Shown piece by piece: positions 45,015 through 55,930 of a DNA stretch of 64,000 nt. A program made the translations under genes and the position numbers. The stretch is from Prostheceraeus crozeri (lineage: Eukaryota > Platyhelminthes > Polycladida > Euryleptidae): contig CAJQUW010005269.1 of NCBI GenBank assembly GCA_907163375.1, positions 1 to 64,000 of the forward strand, in the 5' to 3' direction. The notes under the pieces were generated by a model that ran no database searches, was not told the origin of the DNA, and worked only from the letters and a program-made list of their open reading frames with translations. Within the stretch, counting starts at the first letter, position 1; every line of letters begins with the position of its first letter.

Positions 45015-46774
45015 GGTGATTTTTAATTGACGCAAGATTTAAAATTGTTTTTATTTCTACTTAGTCGACATGAAAAATGAAGTATTATACATTTCTGAAC
45101 ACCTGAAACTGGGGAATTTATGAATATCAAAGCGGTTAAAGCATATCTATAATCTCCAATTTTTAAGAAATTTTTATATTTTATCTTTGAATTTCATTAC
45201 CATTGAATTACTTCATTTCATTGAACTTCCTTTAATCACAACCATAGAAAAATTATTGATATTAGATATGAATAGAAAAGGGTAGCAAGTGAAAATCAGA
45301 CGCATTCTATCATCAATCTGATCACACTTCTATTAATTCATTTTGTCTTTGAGATCTTGATGGTGATAATTTCATTGTCATGAACTGTCAATGAAAAGCA
45401 TTTGCAAAGCGATCAGTAAGCGATGGAGCTATGAAGCCTCGATGAACAGCGTTTACAGAGCTATCAAGTGTGGAATAAAGGCTTGCAACACACGGCACTG
45501 TTGTCAAATGATCAAGATGTCTCTGTCTACTGAAACGAGAATTGAATTGATATTCCTGTACGCTCAAAATCATGAAAGTTGCCTTCAAACATTACGTGCA
45601 TATAAGACCAAACACAAGTTGCATAGAGATCCATTCGCTGTCACTACGATTCAACGATTAGTGACTCGTTTCAAAGCTACCGGTTCTGTAAACGATTCTC
45701 CAGGAAAAGGACGTAAAAGTTTAAGAGAAGAGCGCGAAGAAGAAGTGGAAAAGACTGTTGCAGAGATAACGAGTGGCCGCGAAATTCCTTGCTGTTCCAC
45801 CCGTGAGATTTCGGAAGCGACTAGATTTTCTCAATCTAATGTGTGGACAGTTCTTCGCAAGCAGTTGAGATGGTATCCCTATCGCACACGTGTCCATCAA
45901 GAAATAACGGATGGCGATAAGGTCCATCGACTTGAATTCGCCAACTGGCTGCTTACGAATGAGGACCTTATCCAACGCATCCTGTGGAGCGACGAGGCAA
46001 ATTTCACGCTTGATGGCAGCATTAATCGGCACAACTGTGTCATATGGAGCCCTAGCCCAGTCAATGTTTTGGTTTCGAAAGGGCTTCATCCTGAAAAAGT
46101 GACTGTCTGGTGTGGCATATCGTCAACATTCGTTTTGCAACCCTATTTCTTTGACTCCAGTCACTGGAAACAATTACCTTGGAATGTTGGAGCAGCACAT
46201 GTTGCCACAACTGGATGAGAAGGGAATCAAAAACTCCACTATCTTCCAGCAAGATGGAGCACCGCCCCATTTTCATGGAGACGTGACTCAATTCTTAAAG
46301 GCACATTTCCCCAATGATCGAGTCATTGGAAGAGGGCATTCCATAAGATGGCCAGCAAGATCTCCGGATTTATCCCCTCGATTTTTGGTTTTGGGGGACA
46401 TTAAAGGGTCGTGTCTTCCACCACAGTCGTCCTTCCACAATGAATCAGCTAATGCACAGAATAGCAGAAGAATGCAACAATTTTTCTTCAAGTGAAATAC
46501 AAAGTGCCATTGCAAACCTCCTCCTACGACTGCACCTTGTTGTAGAAAGCGAAGGTGACGTGATTGAACATTTGTTGTAAAGTTTTCAATGATTTTATGT
46601 AATGGAATATAAAAATTTCTTAAAAATTGGAGATTATAGATATGCTTTAACCGCTTTGATATTCATGAATTCCCCAGTTTCAGGTGTTCAGAAATGTATA
46701 ATACTTCATTTTTCATGTCGACTAAGTAGAAATAAAAACAATTTTAAATCTTGCGTCAATTAAAAATCACCCTG
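45012..46774 (+). mobile_element. Tc1/mariner-superfamily element, 1763 bp, TIRs about 170 bp
   Basis: Both ends carry inverted repeats starting CAGGGTGATTTTTAATTGAC and extending about 170 bp with near identity (left 45012-45180, right 46605-46774). TA flanks both ends within a (TA)n tract. One transposase gene fills the interior. The near-identical arms suggest a fairly recent insertion, although the gene already has two indels. Confidence 0.9.
45517..46580 (+). pseudogene. DD41D-like mariner transposase, two frameshifts
   Basis: The likely start is the ATG at 45517 (MSLSTETRIELIFLYAQNH), a typical N-terminus; the frame is open upstream to 45391. A helix-turn-helix region (TTIQRLVTRFKATGSV ... 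GRKS) is followed by the first catalytic Asp in ILWSDEANFTLDG (about 45988). A frameshift near 46150 moves to the frame with FQQDGAPPHF (second Asp). A 1-nt indel near 46378 breaks the PLDFWFWG block that holds the third Asp. After that the frame runs to a TAA at 46578-46580. About 41-42 residues separate the second and third Asp, which points to the DD41D group, not DD34D/E. It would cut and paste the element if intact; this copy cannot. Confidence 0.8.
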
Positions 46775-46792
46775 TATATATATATATATATG
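46775..46792. repeat. (TA)n, right remainder of the target tract
   Basis: Continuation of the (TA)n tract interrupted by the transposon. Confidence 0.85.
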
Positions 46793-49700
46793 CCATCACG
46801 TCCTACCACTCCTAAAAAGTAGCAAATCTTGGATGTGTTAATAAAAAGCAAAATTGAAGCACTGAACTTTATAAAACTGCAATAACAACAATTTGTCTGG
46901 TGCGAACATCTTGCTTGTGCATTTCAAATTTCATTTTACACGTCCGTTATTCATAGCAACTGCCCTGGCTACATGTAAATCGAATTCAGATTAGAACAAT
47001 GTACAATTTATAAGTTTTACTTGTAGTTTTACTCAAAAAATAATTTGTAATTGTTGCATGATGTAAAACAAATCTTACAGCAGTGTACAACAGCCTCTAA
47101 TACTCATGCAAATAGACATGCATTGCACACATGCATTTCACACATGCACTTATATCAGTAATTTTTTCTTTAGTTGGCCCATTTTGCTCTGTTAAACGAC
47201 TATCTTGCTTATGTGTGTATGCTCAACAGTTCATATCGTCATGAAATATGTCACCAAATGTGGCATGCTTTGAAACACTCGTATCGCACAATCCCACACG
47301 GCATTTGTAGCATTTTGTTCGTGAAAGACATTGAGCCAAGGCGCAGTAGCTGATTTGGTGTGACTATCCAATGGTTTATAGCTTTGCCATCGTTGCGCAT
47401 TGCCACCAATAAATTCTGACATCCGGCTTCTCCAATGCAATTATTTTTTATATTTTTTAGAGTTTATAATCGTCTTTCTCATCTATACCATGATCGTTAA
47501 CTTCAGTGGTCGCCAGATGTTGCTATTCTGAAATAAAAGAGAATTATTGAAAATAGCACCGTTTATTTTTCAAAATCATGCTTATCCTGCATCACAAGAG
47601 ACGAAAATAATCAAGTGTTGTGTCTTCAAAAAGTTAACATGCTGGTTTACACTAGGTGCAGAAAGTTATCGTGATAGCAACCAAGAAGCTTCTTAAGCAA
47701 ATAGTGGTGCAAGTGTGGTCAGAGTGTGTCCATCGTTTTCAAACAGTTGGTAGGCCTACTGAGACGGATCCTGATCTCACATGTCGTTCACTTCCTACAA
47801 TACTTTGCACAAAATTTGCATAATGCAAGATAATAGAAGAGCCAAACAAACTGATAGTTTACAATTTTGCTGTTAAACAAGTGTCACTACAGGGCATTCG
47901 ATAGACATGTTCATATTTGTAGGTACATGTACAAATTTGGCATAGTACTTGATATATCATCGTCAAGGCCACCTTCGTCCTCCTTACCATTGTCTCTGCA
48001 CTGTCTTCATCATCTCATAACGGAGGCTGTATCATAATGTCATCCTCTTCATTGCTGATTAGATCATACAGCGCATGAATCGCTGAGGTTTCTTATCCGA
48101 AAGATATGCTTATTCTGACATTCACAGTAGCGGATTACGCGATGGCATATTCCAGTACGTATTGCTGCATTGCCACTGAACTAAATCGAATTTGATTATC
48201 AGACTGGTGCACAGGGTTAGAAAATACGCCAAATGAAACATTCATGGACACGAAAAGATTATGAAAGTTCAAAATTGAATATTTTGCTCAACTTACCAAA
48301 ACGAAGAATTTCGTCGCGCCATTTTGAAAACAATTTGAATTTCCCGCCAAATGGACGAAATTGAAAAAGTCATTTCACATCACAAATCTTGAACATAGTT
48401 ATAAGTTATGTTTTGTCAAAAAGAAATGATCCGAAAAACGAGTTTTCACGGCTAAAACAAAGCATAAATGGAGGCAAATTACCTGGCATATATATGCCAC
48501 CGCGTTTAATGGGTTAATACTGCGTTATAAGTAGTACAATATTGACATTTAGAAATCAAGTTTACAATGTTGAATTCGATTCTGTTGCGTGTAAGTCAAA
48601 GATTTTTTATATAAGTAATACGCTCACATAAATAAATGTAAAGCACTAAATAGTTTCGAAATTAAGATTGTAATAAGTCCGAGATGATAATGTTTATAAA
48701 ATTCATACAGCAAAATGAATTGATGCTTATTACAGGCACATGCTTACAGAGCATATATCGCGAATTCCAATATTCTCAGTCAGTGAATATTTGGGTAGAG
48801 GCGACTTTAATATCACTTGACTTAGAAATAAATGCAAACTACGAGTAAAATAAATGGAAAATATATAATAATATATACCGAGATCGCAGGCTGTTTAGTT
48901 TCTGACACCCGTAAGACGAGCTGATCGTTGCAAACGCTAAGACTTCATTCATCCACGCTGAATTTACGAACCTTTTTTATTATTCATGTCATTTTTCCTT
49001 TTTTTCAATTTTCTTAATGATTTTTTTCAATGATATTTTCGTGCATTATTCTGGTAATAAAGATTTTCATTCAACTATAAATAAACACGCATATGTAGGC
49101 CTATGTATATAATCCTCTACGAATATATTCAGTAATCTACTACTGCTGAGAGCATCTATAAGTAGCATTCAAAAGTAAGCTTTATATGAGAAGTTCTAAT
49201 AAAATTAGGACTATTGCTTATTGTCTGGTAGCAAATCATTATTTCTGCGGAATCTTGACGAAAGAAATAAGATATTAACCAGTAAAATGATACGGTAGTC
49301 GCATTAAGGTTTGATGGCAAGTGATGGCAAGCCATGAAAGTCAAACCATCTGCATTTGAGAAGAAATGTTGGTTGGTTTTGATGAACTATATTTCAACTG
49401 GCACCAGATTCACAGATTTGTTTTACAATTTGTTTTACAGTGCTTGTTAATAAAATGCATTGCACGATCCAATCGATTGAGCTGTTGAAACTTTTGAAGG
49501 AACTCAATATCTAAAAAACTTAAATAATGTGCTTGTAGTGCTTACACGAACAGGATGAACAGTTTATACGTGTTCCCAGATTTTTGCTGATCTGCTGAGT
49601 AAGGAATGTAGTCGATCACTGTGAATAGTTGGATGCCAATCTCCCTGTGATTGGCAGATTAAAAACAACATGCGAAAACATATTTTGGTGTTCATCTTTG

Positions 49701-50039
49701 TATGTGGTGCTTTTGCTTGGTAGTGAGCGTTGTAACCACACACTTAGATTTACATGCGCGTGTGTCTTTGGTTTCAAGAATGAATGTATCGTACCTGTCT
49801 TCAACTTCAAAATGGCACATCAGAGAATTAGACAACTTGCTCCATCTCGAATGGACTATTTGTGTATCGCTTGCTATTGGAAATGGCAAACAATAAGCTG
49901 TCAGCAAAGGACAACAGAGCCAGAGAGAGATGCATGCGTGCTGTGATATCACTTCGCACACACCAAAACACACATCGATGCCTGGCTATCATTCAGTGTA
50001 TGCAGTGAGGAATGCTGAGAAGAAGATGGTGGAATCATC
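46793..50039. other. Long unannotated region
   Basis: About 3.2 kb of AT-rich intronic or intergenic DNA. Short frames (for example 47231-47440 minus, 49629-49946 plus and 49692-49973 minus) overlap each other and show no domain. I cannot delimit any repeat here. Confidence 0.4.
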
Positions 50040-50300
50040 AGGTGAAGTAATTTTCGTACGCCTGCTACTTTTTTAAATAATGATCGGAAGGGCCAACATT
50101 ATGGAAAACTTGTGTCCCATGATCTGAATTCTTCGAATCTGAAGGAATTTTGGCAATCGAAGCATTTTGCTTGAACTCACATTAATCCGCAAGGGACGCA
50201 CGACTTTTTTTCCTATCTCTGTAAGGTATTAGGATTTTAGCTTTCCCTACTCACAAAACTCCAGCATGTGCCATCGTTTTGAATTATTCAGCACTTCTAC
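50040..50300. mobile_element. hAT-like MITE, truncated copy
   Basis: Shares the right-hand portion of the 520-bp MITE (TCGTACGCCTGCTA, GATCTGAATTCTTCGAATCTGAAGG split by small changes, and TTTTCCTATCTCTGTAAGG), but both TIRs are missing or eroded. Confidence 0.65.
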
Positions 50301-50351
50301 ACATTTTCTATGCAAATTCAGATCTTTCCAAATCGAATTCAGATCTTTTCA

Positions 50352-50405
50352 AATAAATTTCAGACATTTCCAGATGGATTTCAGATTATTTCAATTGAAT
50401 TTCAG
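50352..50405 (+). repeat. ATTTCAGA-rich inverted end (left partner)
   Basis: About 54 bp that pair, inverted and with few mismatches, with 53294-53350. Both are made of ATTTCAGA-like words. Together they bracket a 2.9-kb composite of repeat R and a Penelope-like fragment. Confidence 0.6.
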
Positions 50406-51039
50406 ATATCCATCAGAAGCTCAACTTTGAAGATATCTGAAATCGACCGTTAAAATACAGAACAACGTATTCCGAACTACGCTGTTTTGCCTTTTATGGG
50501 TTCATTTGAATGGTCAGGATGTGAAGCATCATATCCCACAGGTTAGATTTGGTCAACTTTTTTTACTAAAATCATGAGTAGCGATTATCTTCATGAATGT
50601 AATGACACTTAAACACTTTGCGTGAAACGCATTTTGCGTTTGACAGAAGTTTATGTTTTTAAATAACAAATCAACGCACTTCGAAAAACGTGATTAAATT
50701 TCTGAAACTTTAAAAGGCAAAACAACGTAGTATCAAATACATGATTTTCCAGTGAATGAATTGTCATGCTTTAAAAGGCAAAGTAACGTATAACGAAATA
50801 AGTGACTTTTTAGGGAAATAATTTTCATATTTTGAAGAGCAAAATAGCGTTCACGTATTATAAATTACATGCCTCAAATGAAAGAAGTTTTACTTTTTAG
50901 CCTGCTACTAAGATAACAATAAATGACTTAGATATCGAGTATCGAGGTCTGTATTAATTTGTTTTATCTCGAAACACGTTCTGCCTTTGAAGAATGTGTC
51001 ACAATTCCAGCATATACAGACCGTTTCATAAATAATTGC
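50406..51039. other. Non-coding stretch inside the composite
   Basis: AT-rich with repeated words around AAGGCAAA(A/G)(C/T)AACGTA and TTTGAAAG(C/A)GCAAA, suggesting weak diverged internal repeats. No gene. Confidence 0.35.
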
Positions 51040-51836
51040 ACAAAAAAGTTAACCTATTTCAAATGCAATTTTCGTGTTGAAGTCCTGTTTCAATTTTAAT
51101 AAACGATATACCATATGAAACCTTATGTTCCACAAATTATTTTAACATTTTACTTTCTTAAGTGGTCAGTTGTGGTCAGTAGGACTTCTGACAGAAAATT
51201 GAGCGTTTTGTTTGATGCAGGATTTTAACATGAAGACGACAGAATTTTTTAATGAAAACTGACAGACTGTGTGAGCTGTCACTCAGCTTCATCATGATGT
51301 AAAGATTTCAAGATTCGTTGAATGTACAATAAGATACAGTATGACAGATGATGATATCATTTATCAGATGATATATTTTTTCGAATTTCGACAACATTTG
51401 GTGCAGTCTTGCTCAATTAACTTGCTTGATTTTTCGCTAACTTTCGCGTTAAAAATGTTTTTAACGGTCACGTTTTACCGAAAAAATGCTACTAAAAAAG
51501 TCTGACGCGATTTTTGATTGGTGAAAGTGCTCAGTTTCAATAAACTTTATGGTATGTGAAAGGATGTGTTTAGTGCTTTGATTTGGCAGAGCGTTGTGTC
51601 CGGTCACTTGTGGTCCGCAGAATTAAAAGTATGAATTTTTGGTCAATTCATTCACCGATGCCTACAGACGAAACTGCGCAAAACAGAAGATTAGAATTAT
51701 CATTATTGAATCAGGCTTGTGTTCAGCTTTCAGATGATATATTTTTTCGAATTTCGACAACATTTGGTGCAGTCTTGCTCAATTAACTTGCTTGATTTTC
51801 GCTAACTTTCGCGTTAAAAATGTTTTTAACGGTCAC
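51040..51836 (+). repeat. Dispersed repeat R, copy 4, left part
   Basis: Inverted relative to copy 1. It contains an internal direct duplication of about 105 bp (51364-51472 and 51730-51836; landmark ATATTTTTTCGAATTTCGAC). The match to copy 1 breaks at 51836, where a Penelope-like fragment begins, and resumes at 52846. Confidence 0.75.
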
Positions 51837-52845
51837 TCGTTGTGCGTCGATACGGGAGGTTCATTTCAAAATAAGTAATTTCCAAATAATTGAAAAGAAA
51901 GAAGTCACTCCCTTCTATTTACGACTTTTTATTCCAATAAGTTAAAAATAAGCACCCGAGTCGACGCGTTTCGTCCGAAGACAGTCTGAAGGGTGGCGTA
52001 CAAATGTGGAAGGATTCTTAAATACTGATTAGGCATAGTTGTGGCAACTCATTAAACTTGTTCATGACGTCTATTAAGTTTTGACATTTTCATCGCTATG
52101 AAGCGTTTCTAGTTGTGCTAGCTAGTTGTGCTAGCCATTCTAGTTGTAATGGCATTAAATTGTTGAATAAGGATCTCACAACTAAAGTCAGTTATTTCCA
52201 TCTCTCTACCAGCATGAAATTTTAGATGATGCTCGCTCAAAGCACTTCTGGAATCTCTGTTGCGAATACTACGTTCGTGTTCTTGATAGCGCAACTTGAA
52301 AGGTCGACAACTTTGTCCAACATAGAGGTCATTGCACCAAAAGCAATTAAAACAATAAACTAGATATCTGCTTTTGCAGTTGTATTTAGGACCAATGGCG
52401 CTACACACATTACAATTGCATTCTTCTTTGGGTTTGCTTTTATTAATTGAAATAATTTTTCTCCCTGGTTTAGTTGAAAACGTTACCGGAATGTCATATT
52501 TAACTTTCAACTTATTTAATTTTCTCAAATGACAATCACTAACGAAATCGAGTGATAAGTGGACGTTGTCTGCTTTGATAGATGGCATTTTATTGTATTT
52601 ATTTTTATTCGTTTTAACATATTTATGATTAAACCTAAATCCGTTGCTGTTTATTCGATCACTCATAGTGCTCATAGAGTCATAAGCTATGTCTGCATCA
52701 GAACTGCGATCATTAATGTATTTTATACTATTTTTGAGAAAATTATTTTTTGCTTTATTTGAAAGCCAACTACCTCTATGTAGAGTTATGCCTGAATGAC
52801 ATGTCTTACTAAACCATTTGTATTTAAGGTTGCCATTCACTGATA
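51837..52845 (-). mobile_element. Penelope-like element fragment inserted in repeat R
   Basis: Minus-strand 3' part of a canonical (C-terminal endonuclease) Penelope-like element with its terminal hammerhead-like motif. It is flanked by a diverged direct repeat of about 55 bp of repeat R (51785-51836 and 52855-52915), which could be a long target duplication or pre-existing tandem R sequence. Confidence 0.65.
51958..51992 (-). ncRNA. Degenerate hammerhead-like motif
   Basis: Minus strand CAGACUGUC-UUCG-GACGAAACGCG: a stable GUC-UUCG-GAC hairpin followed by GAAAC as in hammerhead stem II and the GAAA box. The CUGANGA box is altered to UUCAGA. It lies downstream of the Penelope frame, where terminal-repeat ribozymes are expected. 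Confidence 0.4.
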
Positions 52846-52927
52846 TGCTTAGGTTTATTAACACGTTTGATCGATTTTTTGCTATCTTTCGCGTTGAAAA
52901 TGTGTTTGAACGGTCAACTGCACACAA
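52118..52927 (-). pseudogene. Penelope-like ORF 3' end with C-terminal GIY-YIG
   Basis: 269 codons. The N-terminal part resembles the RT thumb (KYKWFSKTCHSGITLHRGSW). A zinc-binding linker follows (ECNCNVCSAIG...KYNC). The GIY-YIG domain then reads RYLVYCFNC, NDLYVGQSCRPFKLRYQEH and SEHHLKFH. The endonuclease is C-terminal, unlike the element at 34-37 kb, so the window holds both Penelope architectures. The RT palm is missing, so the element is 5'-truncated. The first ~25 codons come from repeat R, so the annotated Met is not the true start. The domain looks otherwise intact over its full length. Confidence 0.75.
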
Positions 52928-53285
52928 CTTAATAACTTTTGCTGTATTAACGCTGCTGCTTTCGAGTTTGGGTTTAAAAGAATGCTGGTGTCATCAGCTC
53001 CAAGAATATGTAAGTTGTATCACGATCTGCCCATCCGTTCACTGGCAAACTTCAAATTCGTATTGTTCCCACATCCAACCATTCGGTGAGTCATCATTTC
53101 TCTCGGTGGAGGTCAGGATTTCGAATCCTTGATCTGCGCGCACACAAAGACTTGGCGTCAGACTGAGACTCGCCACCTGTTCACAAGCAATAGCAATCTC
53201 TTCACGTCGCAGTTGCTGCGCCCGATAAGTGAATCGACAAGACTTTTAGCAACTCATTCAATGATGACAGGAAACGGGGCAGTGC
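52846..53285 (+). repeat. Dispersed repeat R, copy 4, right part
   Basis: Continues the match to copy 1 (23600-24050, inverted): TTTCGAGTTTGGGTTTAAAA, GCCCATCCGTTCACTGGC and GCAGTTGCTGCGCCCGATAA. It ends at GGGGCAGT, just before the ATTTCAGA-rich inverted end. Confidence 0.75.
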
Positions 53286-53293
53286 AGAAACTG

Positions 53294-53350
53294 CAGAAAT
53301 TCAATTGAAGAAATCTGAAATCCATCAGGAAATGTCTGAAATTGATTTGG
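53294..53350 (-). repeat. ATTTCAGA-rich inverted end (right partner)
   Basis: Inverted partner of 50352-50405. See that entry for what lies between. Confidence 0.6.
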
Positions 53351-53985
53351 AATTAATTGAAATTGATTGTGTAAAGCTTCAAATCACTACAATAATCGAG
53401 CACGAAGACACTATGAGGTTCGAATGAATCGTCAGAGCATTGTCAGTGTTTAGATATCTAACCGCAGTCTGATTTCTTTCATGCGAGTCCTGAACTCTCT
53501 TCCACCTTCTGCATTATGGGCAAATCCATTTTAGATAACAGCATTTTCGGCAATTTTTACTTTTTCAACTTTGCAACTTCGTTTCTTTGAAAATCTGCAA
53601 TTTTTCATGCTCAACTTGAAATCATAGAGGCGACCACACCAAATGAATATTTGTACAACTTATTGTTTATGCTATATTTTGCTGCTTTCCGATGCACCTT
53701 GGCCCCTTTTGTGAGATTTTGAAAATGGTAAATATTGTTTCATCAAAAACATTTCGCATGTATAATCACATCATGTTTCTTGATAATTCCCTGAGTTTCC
53801 TCAAAATCCGGATAAAAAAATCTGATTTAAGTAATAAATTGAAATTTTGAGACAGATCAAGGACGTCTGGTCGAGAGATTACTGGACATTTTGTAAAATT
53901 CACAATTGCTAAATTGTGATAATCCATAGTTGACTTTTTTCCTTCGATGCAATAACTAGACAGACAAATGATGAATAGTAGCAAG
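53351..53985. other. Non-coding region
   Basis: No domain-bearing frame. The minus frame 53766-53984 is unrecognised. Confidence 0.4.
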
Positions 53986-54684
53986 CAGGGATCCGGAGTC
54001 CTATCATTTTGATAGGACTCCGACTCCGGGTGGCAAGTATATAAGCTTAGTTTTTTTGAAAATTAACTGGTAGCCTACATCATAGATCATTATAGGCTTA
54101 CCTGAAACGATATTTTTATTGATCATTGCATCAATTATCAATCATTTTCGATGAAGGTTGATCAAATGTCGCTCTAAGTTGGATGCATGCGACTCTTCTC
54201 CTCCCATCTTCTTGATGTGTGCTTCACACGGTTTTTCTCCAGTTTCTATCAGGCATGAAAATCCCCATCCTTCTCCAAAAAATATGAGTGCACTTTCGAT
54301 TTTAATATCCGCTTTAGAGGAGCCATCACATACGATTAACGTATGGGTAAGAGGCAATGTTCTCAAACAAACTACATAGTATTTCATTTTTGTCTCTGAT
54401 GTGATCTTTGGTGCGTAGGTGTGATCGAGGCTAGGAAGGCTTGTCTTCTCTACTAAATCACCGAGTGAAAAGACAATCCTTTTCTCATTATCATGGTTCA
54501 TTCCCTCAACTATTGCAAGCTTTGCATGCACTGCTGTCTCTGTACTTTTGTCTGACGGAGAAAGTTGATATCAAGACAATGACAGCTATGCACGAGAATA
54601 AATGATTTGCTTGTATTATATTATGTTGGGTCTCCGACTCCAGCAAAAATGATAGAACTCCCGGACTCCGACTCCACATCCCTG
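53986..54684 (-). mobile_element. hAT-superfamily element, 699 bp
   Basis: Ends CAGGGATCCGGAGTC on the left and GGAGTC..CACATCCCTG on the right form hAT-type terminal inverted repeats. The flanking 8-mers GTAGCAAG (53978-53985) and GTGGCAAG (54685-54692) are an 8-bp target duplication with one mismatch. The interior holds one open frame on the minus strand. It is too short for a full transposase. Confidence 0.8.
54142..54531 (-). pseudogene. BED-like zinc-finger fragment inside the hAT element
   Basis: 129-codon frame. Near its end GWGFSCLIETGEKPCEAHIK and SHASNLERHLINLHRK resemble a BED zinc finger (Trp/Phe start, Cys ligands, then SNL-x-RHL-x-x-x-H), the DNA-binding domain of hAT transposases. 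The RNaseH catalytic core is absent. I read it as an internally deleted derivative. The finger is C-terminal here, not N-terminal as usual, so the frame may combine shifted segments. Confidence 0.45.
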
Positions 54685-54692
54685 GTGGCAAG

Positions 54693-55275
54693 GTTGGGCC
54701 TTGGGTTCAGTCTTGGGTTTCGGGTAGTCTTGTGGGGGTCCTCAAGAATCTTGGGGTGCGGACCCAAGAGTTTGGGTAACCCCTAAGAGTGAGAACCCAA
54801 GAGTAAAGAAATTGACCATGAATGATCATCTGCGGTTTTCTTGGAAAAATTCTGCTTAAGTATATGACCACATCATGTCATAGCAAGTCATCTACATGTA
54901 AGCTTGTACATGTAGATATGTAACATACTTCAACCACACGACAAATGATAAAACTGTACGTGACACTTAAGAATTTGATTTTCGTATTCAGCGTTTCAAG
55001 ATCTACAGGTCCATGATATTAAGCCCTTTCTGCGCGAATTTAGGAAGAAAGTGTCAGTAGCTCCCGGACTACGTGGTTATCTTGTATGACACAGCCGCGA
55101 CCTGTTGATGTCATTTTAAGAAAACGTGTCAATAGCACACAGTAGTCAGTTTTGATACTCATCACAATAGATGTGAACAGGAGGAATTCCCGAACAAAGC
55201 GGTCAACTCGTCAGCTTAACCGGGAACGGATGGAGCGATCATGACCCAATTGTATAGAGGAAAGAAGATCAGAAA
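54693..55275. other. Non-coding region with a G-rich repeated segment
   Basis: 54700-54800 contains repeated TTGGGTT/AACCCAAGAG words (short inverted and direct repeats). The remainder shows no gene. Confidence 0.4.
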
Positions 55276-55659
55276 ATGACACCGACAACCTTTCACTGTT
55301 TTGACTGTTTTTTTCACTGTTTTCAATCTAGTAGTGACGGTCTTCGAACCTCAATATATCATAAAGTGGAAGATTTTGATTTCCCTGTTGTTCTGTTGAC
55401 ATTTCCAGACAGTGCAATACCTTATAACATGGGAATTAATGTATTTGCCGGCCAGGTTTTACGTTATTGTCGCATCTGCTCACATCTTGAAGATCTAATT
55501 AAACGAATTAATATGACACTTTTTGTGATGAGCAGCAGAGGATATTGTAAGTCTAAAATGAAGGCATGTACTGAGAAAATCCTAACCGGTCATAACAATT
55601 TTCTAGTCAAGTTTGGATATTTCTCAGCCAGGCAGCTGACATCGCAGTGCGCATTTTAA
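55276..55659 (+). pseudogene. Penelope-like RT 3' fragment
   Basis: After about 20 unrelated codons the frame reads LRTSIYHKVEDFDFPVVLL, then FPDSAIPYNMGINVFAGQ, LRYCRICSH and FLVKFGYFSARQL. It matches the C-terminal RT region of Penelope-like elements (Y-x-K-x-DDF-x-F, S-x-IP, Q-x-x-RY-x-RIC). It is the same region as IYPDD...VDDFPF in the element at 34 kb. The frame ends without an endonuclease, consistent with a Naiad-like, N-terminal-endonuclease element. Confidence 0.7.
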
Positions 55660-55878
55660 ACAATATAATTAACACTGTTTTCTAAACATTTTTTTTTTTA
55701 TTGGTTATACCATTTCAGTATTTCACACATATATTTTAGTTTGTTTTGGATGTATCCGTCTTTTGCGGTTGTTTTGTTTTTGTTTTTACTATTACTATCA
55801 GTATTACTTATTATTACACATATCATTACTGTATTGATTTTAGAATGCCAGCCGCATATAAGTTTATGCGGGGCCCCG

Positions 55879-55930
55879 CCCGCCTGGGCTTGAGCGTTCA
55901 GGTAGAGGGGCCGAAACGCAACCAGGCGGG
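55879..55930 (+). ncRNA. Hammerhead-like motif downstream of the RT fragment
   Basis: A perfect 9-bp outer stem CCCGCCTGG / CCAGGCGGG (55879-55887 and 55922-55930) encloses CTTGAG, an internal hairpin segment and GCCGAAACGC. The layout equals a hammerhead with stem I outside, a GAAA box and a minimal stem III, but CUGAUGA has become CUUGAG and no good NUH triplet remains. Probably inactive. Confidence 0.45.

Noticed and set aside
45721..46089. 122-codon minus-strand frame
   Set aside because: Antisense to the mariner transposase; no domain.
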